Shown in pieces: positions 12,172 through 23,979 of a DNA stretch of 64,000 nucleotides. Both the position numbers and the translations under genes were made by a program. The DNA is from Plasmodium vivax (Eukaryota > Apicomplexa > Aconoidasida > Haemosporida > Plasmodiidae), in assembly GCF_000002415.2 (NCBI RefSeq), contig NC_009909.1:804485-868484 (forward strand), given 5' to 3'. Position 1 is the first letter of the stretch, and every line of letters begins with the position of its first letter. The notes below the pieces were generated by a model that saw only the letters and a list, made by a program, of their open reading frames with translations, did not search any database and was not told the origin of the DNA.

Positions 12172-12771
12172 ATGGCACGTGGAATAAGCGGCGTTAACTC
12201 CTTCCTTTTGGCAGCAGGAAATAAGAAGAACAACAATCGCTCCGGACGTTTAGTGGAGCAAGGAGGAAAGCAAAATAGAGGTTTTGCCAGAATTGCAACC
12301 TCTAAGGTTTTTGTTTTGTTCGTTATTTCTCTAGTCTGCTTCTTTTGCCAGGTATAGCGAAAAATTGAAAAATTTAAAAGCGTCCACGTTTGTTGTGTCT
12401 ATCCTTCTGTATATCTGCATAATTTGTTTCGCTTATGTATTAGTTTTTTTTCCGTGGGAGAGATAAATGTTGCCCGAAGGATTTTTAAAAAAAACATATT
12501 TGTTATATATCCTTTGCTTTAGAACACCCTCATCGTCGAAAATGGAAAGGCACTTAATGTATCACAATTGCACAATGGTTTTGCAAGAAACTTGGGTGAA
12601 TCTTCCTTGAGAGGCTCAATGAACGATGATTCCGCAGATGCTTCTGCAGGTGGAAAAATGGAGAAGAATTACTTCCAAAGAAAAGATGAAAATTATGATA
12701 AAGTTGTTCAAGAATTAAATGAAAAATTCAAGAACGAATACCAACACAGCGATTCTGAACAAGACGACTGA
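12172..12771 (+). CDS. Small PEXEL exported protein, acidic C-terminus
   Basis: Two exons: 12172-12351 (60 codons) and 12523-12771, phase 0, 142 aa. Exon 1 starts MARGIS, contains a VEQGGK stretch like the LEQ-SK of the two preceding genes, and ends in the hydrophobic VFVLFVISLVCFFCQ. The junction is again Q|NT. Exon 2 carries RNLGE (R82-E86), a canonical RxLxE export motif, 21 residues past the leader. The mature part is only about 55 residues, hydrophilic and helical, ending in acidic SDSEQDD. No known domain was recognised. Shared leader, orientation and intron phase make it a paralogue by leader of the genes at 3281 and 8037, with an unrelated and much shorter cargo. Confidence 0.82.
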
Positions 12772-15700
12772 TTCCATTTTGCAAGTTTTCGTCAATTTGG
12801 TGTAGAACATGTGTAGACTATAGACGTGGTACATATGTTAGCCCAGGAGTAAGTAGGCTGGACTAGGCGACGGAAAGATTATACATATACCTTCTTGAAA
12901 TAAATTTGATTTATAAAAAAAGATAAAAAGTTATGTGCACACTAAACGGTCTGATAACTTTATAATGCGCCATCCAAATCTTTAAGGATTCGAATTTTCT
13001 CAGGGGAGTTTCAACAGGCTTTAGAATATCATCATATCCCCCCTAGATTTGCTGCTTTTCTCATTCCCCATGAAATAATTCAAGCACTATATTACCTGCA
13101 TTATAACCGTGTTAGATCTTCTTTCTCTTTTTAGATTTTAATTTCCTTTTTTATATTTTTTCTTATGTTTAAGAACTTGTTAAAATGTTTAAGAACTTTA
13201 TATAAAAGGTGAAAATAAATTTTAATAAGATCAATAATACATTTAGAGGAAAAAGATAAAATAAAAAGAATGATCTTCTGTGCACTTCTTTTTATCGCTT
13301 AATATGTGTAAACCATTCACGGGTGAAACTGGAGGGCAGTTATTGCGCTGCGAGGAAAAATATTTTAGCCTGTTTAACTATTTACTCTTACTTCGAATGA
13401 ATTTACGTAAACTGTTAAACCGGTTTAATGCAGAGCAGCGGAAAGGGTCTTTCCGTTTCGGTTAGATTGGGACAATATACTGTTACCATTAAGGGGAGGT
13501 GTACTGTCAGACTAACTAGGTTAATGAATCTGCCTTTTTTTATTTGAAGCATATTTCGAACAGGTATGAATGATATACCATGTGCATTATTCTTAGTGTA
13601 CTTTTAGCCGAGGGGAGCATTTGCGTTATACGTGTTTAGAAGTAAAGAGGGTAATTTTTTAAGGCACGCCATTTGTATAGATATTTATGAGGTAAAAAAA
13701 AAGGAAAAAGATAGGCATAGTAGACATATCAGCTGCGATGTGGAATTGGCCATTTGGGCGAGCACATTTAATTTTTATCTTTTGTAACGAATTTTACACC
13801 CCTTTGAAGTGCATAATTTGTTAAAAGGGAGTCCTCATATATATGCTAAAATGTTCCTACGTTTTCACCCCTGCAACATGTTCATTCATAATTTTTTTAT
13901 TAGTGGTTAGAATGAATGCATTTTTGAGGGTCCTTCAAAATGGTTTATACGCTTGAGCATACTTTCCTATAAGCTTAACGCTATTATGCATACGAACAAA
14001 ATTACGTTTCGCGATTGAAGTGCGTGCCTAATAAATTTCTCAATGATGGCTGCAGACTTTGCAAGTTAGGACATATACAAAACGGTAAAACTACCAGGTT
14101 GGAAAGTTTAAAGCTATAGTAAGGGAAGAACGATAGAGCTTGCGTGTCCTTTACTACACGCCCTGCTCAAATGTCTCAACCGAATGAACCTTTTGCATCA
14201 AACAGGGAAAGAAGATGTATAGATGTATGCCGGGCGAATATTTATGTAGACGTGTATCCTCACATGTGCGGTAATGCAGAAGTAATGCTCGAGGTGGGTA
14301 TTATTTAAAGAATGAAGAACATGGGGGGAAGGCCAAAGTAGGTACGTATGTATGTGTGTATCCTTGCATGCAATGGAAAACGTTTAAGTGGCTATGAGGT
14401 GCGTAGAAAAATGGAATCCTTCCATTCTCTATATTTGGGGAAAAAGGAAGTTAAGCATACGAACATTTTTCAGCCTTTTCAAGAGAAACGTAGTTCATTT
14501 TACACACTTTTAAACAATGAGGAGGAGGTCCTTTCTTAGTAACAGGCTTCGAACCATGAAATGTACTTTTGTGAGTAGATGGGAAAAAAATGGGAGGGAA
14601 AAAGAAAAAATTTAGAAAAATTCACATGTTCATTTGGGGGCTCCTTGTTCGCTTGAAACTCCCTGGAAGGGTGAGCCCTGCGTGCCACGCTCGTTAGATG
14701 CGCCAGAAGGCTGTTAACATGTACGTTTTCGAAGAAAGCCTTAAATGTGGAAAGTCATTAGTATTAATATAGCCAAAATGGGCATAGTCCCATGAAGATA
14801 TGGGAGAAAGCTCACAATAGCTATTCATCTTATTGTTAAATTGGTGTACTATGGGATATTGCCATGCCGTAAATGTGTAAATGTGTACATGCGATGACAG
14901 ATTTGCAATAACGCGTATCCTTTTCAAATTCCTAGCAGCACACATATTACGATTTATTCTGTCACTTTTGGAAAGTGTAAAAGTTGCAAAACGTATTGTC
15001 AAGTTGGTATTAATTGGGGAAAGAAACTGTCATATTTGAATAATTTTTTTTAAAAAAAAAATTACAGACTGATGGAAATATGGTGTATACCCATAATGCA
15101 AATATCGCCTAATTCGTGTACAACAAATGGGGGTACAAATAGGCATTACACAATTTAGAGTTGTTTTCCCTTTTTTGTTTTTTGCAAAAATTTGACACTA
15201 TTATTGTACTTTAGCGATGCATCAATAATGCACATGCATATGAATGTGTACATATGATAGGTATATATAATAGGTATATTGCATATGCACATGGATATAT
15301 GTGCATATTTACACAGTTAAAACGCGAAAGATCGAAAGTTGTGTTTTAACCACGATGAGTGTTTTCACCTGCCAAAAAAGGTTAAACACACATTTTCACC
15401 CTGAGCCTTTTTGGGTGCGATTTGTGCTCTGTTAACATTTTTTTAATTCTCGTCAGTGTGTGAATTTTTCATTTTTTTTTTGAAAGGAAATTATTAAGGT
15501 AATTCACATAAATTGCCGAACAAATCTGTCTATACATTTTCACATTTATTAATATCTTTTGATTTACAGATTTTACCATTTTTGTAATTGTTTTTGTAAA
15601 TTGTATTTCTCCATTAGGAAAAAAAAAAAGGTGTGTGTGTTTTTTATTTTTTACACATTTCGATCGTGTGAAATTTTCCAGATATGGCAAAAGAAACAAA

Positions 15701-15791
15701 AAAAGATAGCAAAAACTGAATGAGTGAATAAATATTATTTTCTTTTGATGGGAACCCATTATAAAAAACTACAAATTTTAGAACAAGCCAT
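12772..15791. other. Intergenic region, no gene supported
   Basis: Three kilobases of AT-rich DNA with only short frames (for example 13280-13465 and 14348-14539) that lack leader, export motif or splice context. The last few hundred bases probably include the promoter and 5' UTR of the large KAHRP-like gene. No distinct regulatory element was recognised. Confidence 0.6.
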
Positions 15792-18700
15792 ATGAGAAGA
15801 ATAAAGAAATACAATAAGAGAGAAAAAATAAATATTTTTCTCTTTTTTATAAAAACAACTTTTTTTTTTGTTATACTTTTGACACTAAATTGTTCTAGCC
15901 ATGTAAGGAAATAGAACACGAATATGTAATTGTGCGCATCTGTTTTTTTCCCTCATATTGTGTGCACATTTTGACGCTTTTTTTTATCTATTCAATTTTT
16001 TTTTTTCCCCTATTTTGATTTATTTTCCCACTTCTCAGAGAAAATATGGTAAAACGCGTGGTGAGAAAAATGACTTTGGTGACGCCTTCGACTTACGGAC
16101 CAGGTCTTTAGCATTAAAATATGCTAACTCTAATAACAGCCCCGTGTTTAAAACTCGTATAGTAGAAGAAATTACACCTGCTGGATTTAAGAAGTATGAT
16201 GAAAATTATGAATCGAAACTTTTTAAATTTATGGAGAGCGTAGACAATGGGAAAAGAGACTGTGATGAAAAATATGAGGGGTCCAGATACGGATTCAGGG
16301 AGTCGTCTCCCTATGAGGTGCCTTGGAAAGGGGGTTACCAAGGACCAAATTTGATTAAGTTAAGAAATAATTTCCCTATGAGACTGAATTTTTCTGATGA
16401 TGGTGACGATGATGAAGGTTCAACTTCGCTGATGGACTCGCTGCCAGGTTCACTAAGAGCGTGTGAGAGAATGATTTACGCCCCAATGAAAAAGATTCGA
16501 AAGAAGCCAAAAGAGGAGGTAAAGGAAGAACCATCAAAATACCCACTAAGGAATAGCATGTCTAATGGATTAAGGTTATATCAAAAGGGCGAAGAAGGGG
16601 GTGGTTACAAATTAAAAAATCAGATACCGGGGGGGTTAAGAGAGGGTCGAAGGAGTGAAGAGTCACGGGGAGCTGAACTGAAGAACAAGCCAAAAGGAGG
16701 ATTGGAAGGGGGCGAAAAGGGGGAGGATTCACCGGAAAATGCAATAAAAAGCAAGCCCAAAGGAGGGTTAACAGATAGGGAAAGGGGGGAAGACCCACAA
16801 GAAATTGCACTGAAAAGCAAGCCCAAAGGAGGGTTGAAAGAGGGGGAAAGGGAGGAAGACTCACAAGAAATTGCACTGAAAAGAAAGACCAAAGGAGGGT
16901 TGAAAGAGGGGGAAAGGGAGGAAGACCCACAAGAAATTGCACTACGAAACAAACCAAAAGGAGGACTACGTGGGGCTGAACGGGGGGAAGAATCAATGGG
17001 AACTGCTCTAAAAAACAAGCCAAGAGGAGGACTAAGAGAGGTAGAATGGAGAGGGGATTCACAAGAAAATGCACTAAAAAATACGCCAAAAGGAGGACTA
17101 AGAGAGGTGGGAAGATGGGGGGACTCACAAGAAAATTCACTCAAAAATAAGCTAAAAGGAGGTCTAAGTGATGACCAAAAAATAAGCCATTTGAGAAATA
17201 CTACCACAAAAGATACACCTCAGGATGTGTCAGAGCATGAAGAAATAGGCAAGTCAACTGACTTTTCCACGAAATATAAGCATCAAATTTTGAAGGATAG
17301 TGAAGAAATAGGCAAGCCAACTGACTTTTCCACGAAAAATAAGCATGAGATTTTGAAGGACAGTGAAGAAATGGACAAGCCAACTGACTTTTCCACGAAA
17401 AATAAGCATGAGACTTTGAAGGATAGTGAAGAAATAGATAAGCCAACTGCCGTCTCTACAGTACTTACACATCCTACTATAAAGAAGTACGAAGAAATAG
17501 ACAGGTCTGATGAAACTTACAACAAATATAGATGCCCTACTATGAGGGATTATATAGAAGCTGAAAAGTCATCTGACACTTCTGCAAAATATAAATACTC
17601 TACCATGAGAGATTACCCAGAAACGGAAAAGCCATCTGATGCTCCTGCAAAATATAGATACTCTACTGTGAGGGATTTAACAGGAGGAGATAAAGCGTCG
17701 AACAATACCCCACATAATAAGTACGCATATGTGAAAGGCTTCTTTCAATTATTTAATTCGTCAGACCCTTTGGAAAGTGATAACGCTGCTACCACTACAG
17801 AGGAAAAGGTAGAGTCAACAAACGATTCGGCGAGGAGTAACTCTCCGGATGAACAAAAAGAAAATGAAGAGAAGGATGCCATACCAAATAGAGGAACGTA
17901 TCTCGTAGGTCCAGGTGTGTATCACGAAAGGAAAACGAAAGATCTCTCCCCTTTTGCCTCAGCGATGAGCGGTTCCTCAGTAGGAATCAGAATAGACGAT
18001 AAAAGAGATGAATTGTTAAATAGTGGGTCTGAGGGAACCTCTCCTGGTGTGCTAAAAGAGAATGACAAAAATGATCAAACAGGAAGTCCTGCCCGAAGGG
18101 ATAGTTTCCCGAGTTCTGAGAACGTAAATACTGGCAGGTACGAAGCGGTAAGAATTGGCGCACCAGAGGGACCCTCAAATGTGGTTAAAGGAATCGATGA
18201 AAGAGTTGAATCATCAAATATGATTCCGGGGGGTATTACTCCAAGTACGCATTCAGAATCTACAGGAGGGGTAGATCTACAAAATGTTTTAAAGGATAAT
18301 ATCTCTACATCTATGGTTACACATTCGGAAGGAAAAGTTGAGCTGCCAGGTGTAGCTGATGAACCCATGGAAAAAGTTCAGCGGCCAAGCGTTTTCCCTG
18401 AGAATACCCCAATTTCTGTAGTTACCCTTTATGAAGGAACAGTTGAACTACCGAGTGTAGCTACAGAATTGGATAAACAAATTGAGGCACCAACTGTAGC
18501 TGATGAACCCATGGAAAAAGTTCAGCCACCAAGTGTTTACCCTGAGGACGCCCCCATTTCTGTAGTTACCCTTTCTGAAAAAAAAGTGGAGTCTTCCATT
18601 AGCTCCCCGGTGAGCAAATTCCCAACTGTCATTAGCGAAACTGATGAGAAGAATGAGACACCTTCTGTAGCGGATGAACCCATGGAAAAGGTTCAGCCGC

Positions 18701-21531
18701 CAAGTGTTTATCCTCAGGATACCCCCATTTCTGTAGTTACCCATTCTGAAGAAAAAGTGGAGTCTTCCATTAGCTCCACGGAGAGCAATTTCCCAGCTGT
18801 TATTAGCGAAACTGGTGAGAAGATTGAGACACCATCAGTAGATAATGAACCCATGGAAAAGGTTCAGCCGCCGAGTGTTTATCCTCAGGATACCCCCATT
18901 TCTGCAGTTACCCGTTCTGAAGAAAAAGCGGAGTCTTCCATTAGCCCCCCGGAGAGCAAATTCTCATCTGTGATTAGCGAAACGGATGAGAAGAATGAAA
19001 CATCGAATGTTAATATTAGGGATCATTCTTTTGAAGATTTAAACAAAGGTGATAAAAAGGAAGAACCGTTAAATGCTGCAAACCATCTCGTAGGTCCAGG
19101 TGTGTATCATGAAAGGAAAACGAAAGATCTGTCCCCCTTTGCCTCGGCGATGAGCGGTTCTCCCATAGGAATCAGAATAGATGATAAAAAAGATGAATCG
19201 TTAAGTATAGGAACTGAGGGAGCCTCTCCTAATGTGTTAAAAGAGCATGATAAGAATAGCGCAACAGAAAAAGAAGGAAATGCTGAAACCACAAATGATC
19301 TAACAAAGTCTGAAAAGAAAGATGAAGTGCCAACTGGTTCCTGGAAACATGCGTATCCTAGTATAGTCGAACCTGATAAGAAAGACCCATTTGCTTATGC
19401 GACGTGGAAGTGCCTACACCCTAAGGTAAACGAAATTGTTAGGAAAAATCAAATTTCATATTCGACATGGCAATATTTATATCCAAAGATAAGCGGAACT
19501 GAAAAGAACAATCAGTCACCTTTTGCGTCGTGGAAATATACTTATCCTAAGGGGAAGGAATCCGAAAAGATGGATCAAAAATCAAATGCTACTTGGAAGT
19601 ACCCATCATCTTCTTTTAATGTGCATCAAAGTGAATCGGCAGGAACAAATGCTGAGTCAAATGAAAGTTCTCAGGTTATATTAGAAGAGCAAAGTAGGGA
19701 AAAATCACCACCAACCATTTCTTCAATTGATAAATATCCTGTTATAGAAGAACCTGAAGAATTGGAGTACGCACACGAAGGAGATGATGAAGATGAAGAT
19801 GAAGAAGCTGATGAGGATGAGGATGAAGGTGAAGGCGAAGACAAACATGGAGCATCGAAAGGTCGTTACCAGAATAGGCTAAATGATTATGCAACAGGTG
19901 AAAGAAAAATAGGTAACGCATCAAGAGATAGATATCACCCTAGGGTAGATGATTATGGGGAAGGCACAAACCAAGCTAAGTATGCTGAACCGAAGGATAA
20001 GTACAGCCACAGGATTGACGCTTATGAAGAAGAGGAGGAAGACGGTAAGTATGAAGAAGAAACAGAGAAAAACCTACATAAATTAGATGACTATGAGGAA
20101 GACGCAGACCAAGATAGGCATGCCGAACCAAAAGCTAATTACCTACATAGATTAGATGATTACAAAAGAGAGCATGGAGAGGAAGAAGACACATATGAAC
20201 ATGAAGAGTCAAAAGATGAATATCACCATGAAAATGACCATTATGAAGAGTACCAAGATGGGCATGAAGCATCGAAGGATGAGCATCGCGGTGGATTAGA
20301 TGATTTGGGGGAAGATGGGCGTATATATGAAGATCCAAGAGATGGATACCATCACATGTTGGACGACTATGAGGGAGATCATGAGGAGGAACAACACACA
20401 GAAGGGGTTGAAGAGTCAGCAAATGATTACGACCATACGGTAGATGATTATGAGAAGGAACATGAAGGGGAAGAACACACAGAAGGGGTTGAAGAGTCAG
20501 CAAATGACTACGACCATACGGTAGATGATTATGAGAAGGAACATGAAGGGGAGCACATAGAAGGGGTTGAAGAGCCAGCAAATGATTACAACCATACGTT
20601 AGATGATTATGAGAAGGAACATGAAGGGGAGCACATAGAAGGGGTTGAAGAGTCAACGAATGACTACGACCATACGTTAGATCATTTTGAGAGGGAACAT
20701 GAAGGGGGAGAGCACATGGAAGAGTTTGAAGCGTCAAGAGATGACTATGACCACAGATTGGATGATTATGAGAGACATCATGAAGAGGATGAAATAGAAC
20801 AAAGGTATGAAGAATCGATAGAGAGACATCCTGATGGGTTAGGAGAAACTGTAGAAGGGGAACATGAAGAGGGGGAACATGAAGAGGAGGAACATGAAGA
20901 GGTAGAAATTGTAGAGGGAGATCTTGAAGAGGAGGAACATGAAGAGGCAGAAATTGCAAAGAGAGAAATTGTAGAGGAAGAACTTGAAGAGGGGGAACAT
21001 GAAGAGGGGGAAATTGAAGAGGGAGGAATTAAAGAGGGAGAACTCGGAGAGGGAGAAACTATAGAGGAAGAACACGAAGAGGGAGAACTTGAAGGTGGAG
21101 AAACTCTAGAGGGAGAACTTGAAGATGAGCTTGGAGAATCGACAAATGATTCTGAATCTAAAAGTCCTTCAAATGATTTAGAAGACGCGGAAGAGTCAGA
21201 GGATAAAGAAGAAACAAGCCAAACTAAGCTTAATGTCTTAACGAAAAATAAGGAAAAGACCAAAGGAGCGAATTCAAAGAGAGAAGCATCTTATAAAAAA
21301 AAATCAAAAGGCAAATCAAGTAGTTCAAAGGAACTCTCCGAAGAAGAGTCAGATGAAGAGTCTGATGAAGAGGTATATACGATTGGTTCAAATTCGTCAC
21401 TAATTAAAAAGGACAAAACTAGTAAAAAGGAGGAAAAGAAGGACAAAAAGAAGGATAAAAAAAAAAAGAAAAAGAAAAAGAAAAAGAGAAAGAAAAGGAA
21501 ATACAACTGTTGTCTATTATTTTGGTTATAG
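15792..21531 (+). CDS. Giant KAHRP-like exported repeat protein
   Basis: Exon 1 is 15792-15902 (37 codons, MRRIKKYN to LNCSSH) and exon 2 is 16039-21531, phase 0, 1867 aa. The hydrophobic leader, its length and even the donor context (CTAAATTGTTCT...GTAAGG) match the gene at 23980-25246. R59-S-L-A-L63 stands where the export motif is expected, but the fifth residue is Leu. Residues about 72-184 match the KAHRP N-terminal conserved domain (YDENYESK, DCDEKYEG, YGFRES, LPGSLRACE). Downstream come nine 22-aa KPKGGL units, 21-aa TDFSTKNKH units, about four MEKVQPPSVYP units, a duplicated LVGPGVYHERKTKDLSPFA block, a WKY-containing array, long Asp/Glu/His/Tyr repeats, glutamate arrays, then a lysine run ending KYNCCLLFWL. 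By family knowledge KAHRP assembles under the host membrane at knobs; that role here is inferred. It is far longer than P. falciparum KAHRP. Confidence 0.85.
16612..17178 (+). repeat. Nine tandem 22-codon KPKGGL repeats
   Basis: Units of the form L-K-x-K-P-K-G-G-L-x(3)-E-R-G-E-D-x-Q-E-x-A repeat every 66 bases from 16612; the last copy is truncated. The core LKxKxxGGL resembles the LKSKLPGSL element that ends the KAHRP domain in the neighbouring paralogue. Confidence 0.88.
17239..17740 (+). repeat. Tandem 21-codon TDFSTKNKH repeats
   Basis: About seven to eight units of a 63-base repeat (EEIGKPTDFSTKNKH, then LKDS). The first four are nearly identical; the rest degenerate into YKYSTMRDY-type copies. 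Confidence 0.85.
17899..18070 (+). repeat. Internal duplication, copy 1 (LVGPGVYHERKTKDLSPFA block)
   Basis: This block of about 55 codons recurs at 19081-19260 in the same gene with only scattered substitutions. The spacing of about 1.2 kb spans the MEKVQPPSVYP repeats, suggesting a segmental duplication. Confidence 0.85.
18352..18960 (+). repeat. About four MEKVQPPSVYP repeats
   Basis: Units of about 50-57 codons carry ADEPMEKVQPPSVYP, then TPISVVTLSE and a Ser/Glu linker. The second to fourth copies are nearly the same. Confidence 0.85.
19081..19260 (+). repeat. Internal duplication, copy 2 (LVGPGVYHERKTKDLSPFA block)
   Basis: Second copy of the block at 17899-18070, in frame and in the same orientation. 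Confidence 0.85.
19750..21130 (+). repeat. Acidic coding repeat array
   Basis: First units with YDHTLDDYEKEHEGEH cores, then GEHEEGE/EIVEGDLEE-type glutamate repeats. The purine-rich coding strand gives long misleading open frames on the opposite strand. Several hundred residues here are strongly negative and would be extended or coiled. Confidence 0.88.
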
Positions 21532-23979
21532 ATGAAATGAAATTGTTACGAGAAGTTTGAGAAGTTAAGACATAAATGTAAGGAACCATTTGTGAAGAAG
21601 GTACCGTTTTACTAGTAATTAAAAAAATAAATAAACAAAATTAAGAATATTGTGAAAGTGCAGTACAAGTACAAGGTTTAAAAGGATCCAAAAAGGAAAG
21701 AATAAAATGCCACTTAAAAAATTGTCCGCGTGACGTTGTGGACGTAGGCTCCATACCCAACTATAGTTATCCTAGCACTAGACATCACACCATTTGGAGT
21801 GGCACCTATTTCGTAACGTTTACGTAGTTATGGATAATGTAAGCTATTTACTTTAACGTGGATTTGTGAGACTAGCATTGTAATGGAAAAAATAATATAA
21901 AAAAATAAAGAACATCGTAAAAGTCTACGTTTAATGTGCAGAAGGCTGTAAAAAATACCTTAGGGGGAGGGAAAAAAATATAGTGAAGCTTTCACTTTTG
22001 AATGGAGCCCATCATTTTTGTGTTTTTCCATTTTATGTGCAAAATATTATTTCAGTGCAAAGTTCGACTGTTATCGCATGCATTCATATGTACACCTACT
22101 TATTGAAGTTTTTTTTATTTTTTTTTGTGTAATTCTTGTATTACGTGCACCCTTTAAAAAAGTTTAAGCTGTACGCATTTACACATAAAATTAGGCGCTT
22201 ACTAATTTAGAGAACTTTAGTGTATAGTAATACTGAATTAGCAGTGTTTAACAAAAAAACATTTGTTTATTTACTTATTTATTTTCATTTTTTGTAATTA
22301 AATTATTTTTTTAATTCTTATTTAAGTTTTTTTTTTTTTAATTAAACAAACATGTGAATTTTTTTTTTTTTTTTAATACAACGTTTTACGTTGGCTGTCC
22401 ACTATGGTTGTGTAAAACTTGTTCCGATATTCCCCTGTAAAAAATGTTATAACATGGCAGAAAAGTGCACATGCTTAGTAAAATTAAAATTAAAATAAAA
22501 ATTGGCAGTGTGTTCATACGATACGTTTGGAGCTGTGCACTGTTTTGTCTTTATTTATCAACGCCCCTTTTGTTGGCTTTTAAAATGTGCCATTAAATGC
22601 GATCTGCGTGTGGAGGGAGACTTCAACTGTATATTGTTTAAAGCGCTCCTTAAAAAGGGGAGTTACAAATGAATGGTGAAAAATGAACAAAATGGGTACG
22701 TTATATTTTTATATACTAAACGTGTGCACGGGGGATTTCCTAACAAACGGGAATCACATGCTCACACTATCACATAATCACATGTTCTTACGCTCATGTG
22801 CTTGCAAATTTTGGTGAGGGTATTTCCCGCCAAGCTGGAGTGTGTAGGAAGCCCCGCCTAGCAGTCTAATCTGGGGGATTTACAAATTCAATTACGACGT
22901 AGAATCATGAAAGTACAGTAGCAATGCATATGCATGTGCCTTCCATTCCTCAAATGGATTATTTAAAATGTTCAATTGTTTCTACATATACTCATTGATG
23001 CACCTTGCGTGTTAGCGTGCCTTTTCTTAGCATAATTCGAGCCTGTAGAAAAAGGTTGATTCTTCATTCAGTTCCCCAATCATTTTAGGCCCATGTGGCA
23101 CAGTTTTTTAACAAAATTGAATTAGCAAATGTATGTAGATCATACTGTGCATAACAATTTTCAGAGATGCAACTATTTTTACGGTAATTCTGGGGCTCTG
23201 ATACGACTCTTCCTGTGCATGGATCTAACATGTATGCTAAAAGTTTAGGTGAAGTGAAGAAACGGGAAGCACTTGTGTTTTCCTAATCCAATTATAACAC
23301 TCATTCGAGACAGTTTTGTTAAATTTCCCTTTCCTACCATTTTACCTTATTTGGTGCAATTGCGCAGATCTGCCCCCTTTTCAACGAAACGAAGAACACT
23401 TATTTTTTTTTTATTACAGTTTTGATTATATTTTCTTTTAAGTTAAAAGAATTTTTTTAAAGTGTACCTATAATATATTACTACACTTCACATGGTACCT
23501 TTTTGACACTCATCCATTATGAAGTAGGAAAAAACGGAATACAGGCAAAAAAAAAAAAAAAAAAAAAACATAGAAACATTAATAGATTGTATACAACTAA
23601 AAAGAATTATCATTTTAGAAATATGAAATCGACAGATTAAATCAATCGCATAGAGGGTGAATAATTTGAGCATACACAGTTAAAAAAAAAATATGTTAAT
23701 TTAATTTTTTTTTTTTTTGGCTTTTTTTTGGAGGGGTATACCCAGTTGAATCTTATTAATTATAATCTGTCAATTGTATTTCTACATGATGTGCTATTAC
23801 GTTTCATTTGATTTAAATCTCATGTTAGTTTCTCGTGCATATAGTAGGACTATATGTTCATAATTGAATTTTATCGCATTTCCATAATAAACTTTTCCAT
23901 TTAGACAGCATTAAAACGTTTTGATGTTTTATCTCCTCACTCTTTGTTATGGAATGCGCCATCTTTGTTTATTCTTTGG
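21532..23979. other. Intergenic region between two convergent KAHRP-like genes
   Basis: The 3' flanks of both KAHRP-type genes face each other across about 2.4 kb. Only homopolymer tracts, short frames and AT-rich sequence were seen. No gene or obvious terminator structure. Confidence 0.65.

Noticed and set aside
16562..17207. Long minus-strand frames opposite the KPKGGL repeats
   Set aside because: They arise because the repeat units lack stop complements; no leader, no splice context and low-complexity Leu/Pro/Ser content.
20135..21263. Large minus-strand frames opposite the acidic repeats of the giant gene
   Set aside because: Shadow frames of the purine-rich coding strand, rich in His/Leu/Ser, with no independent signature.
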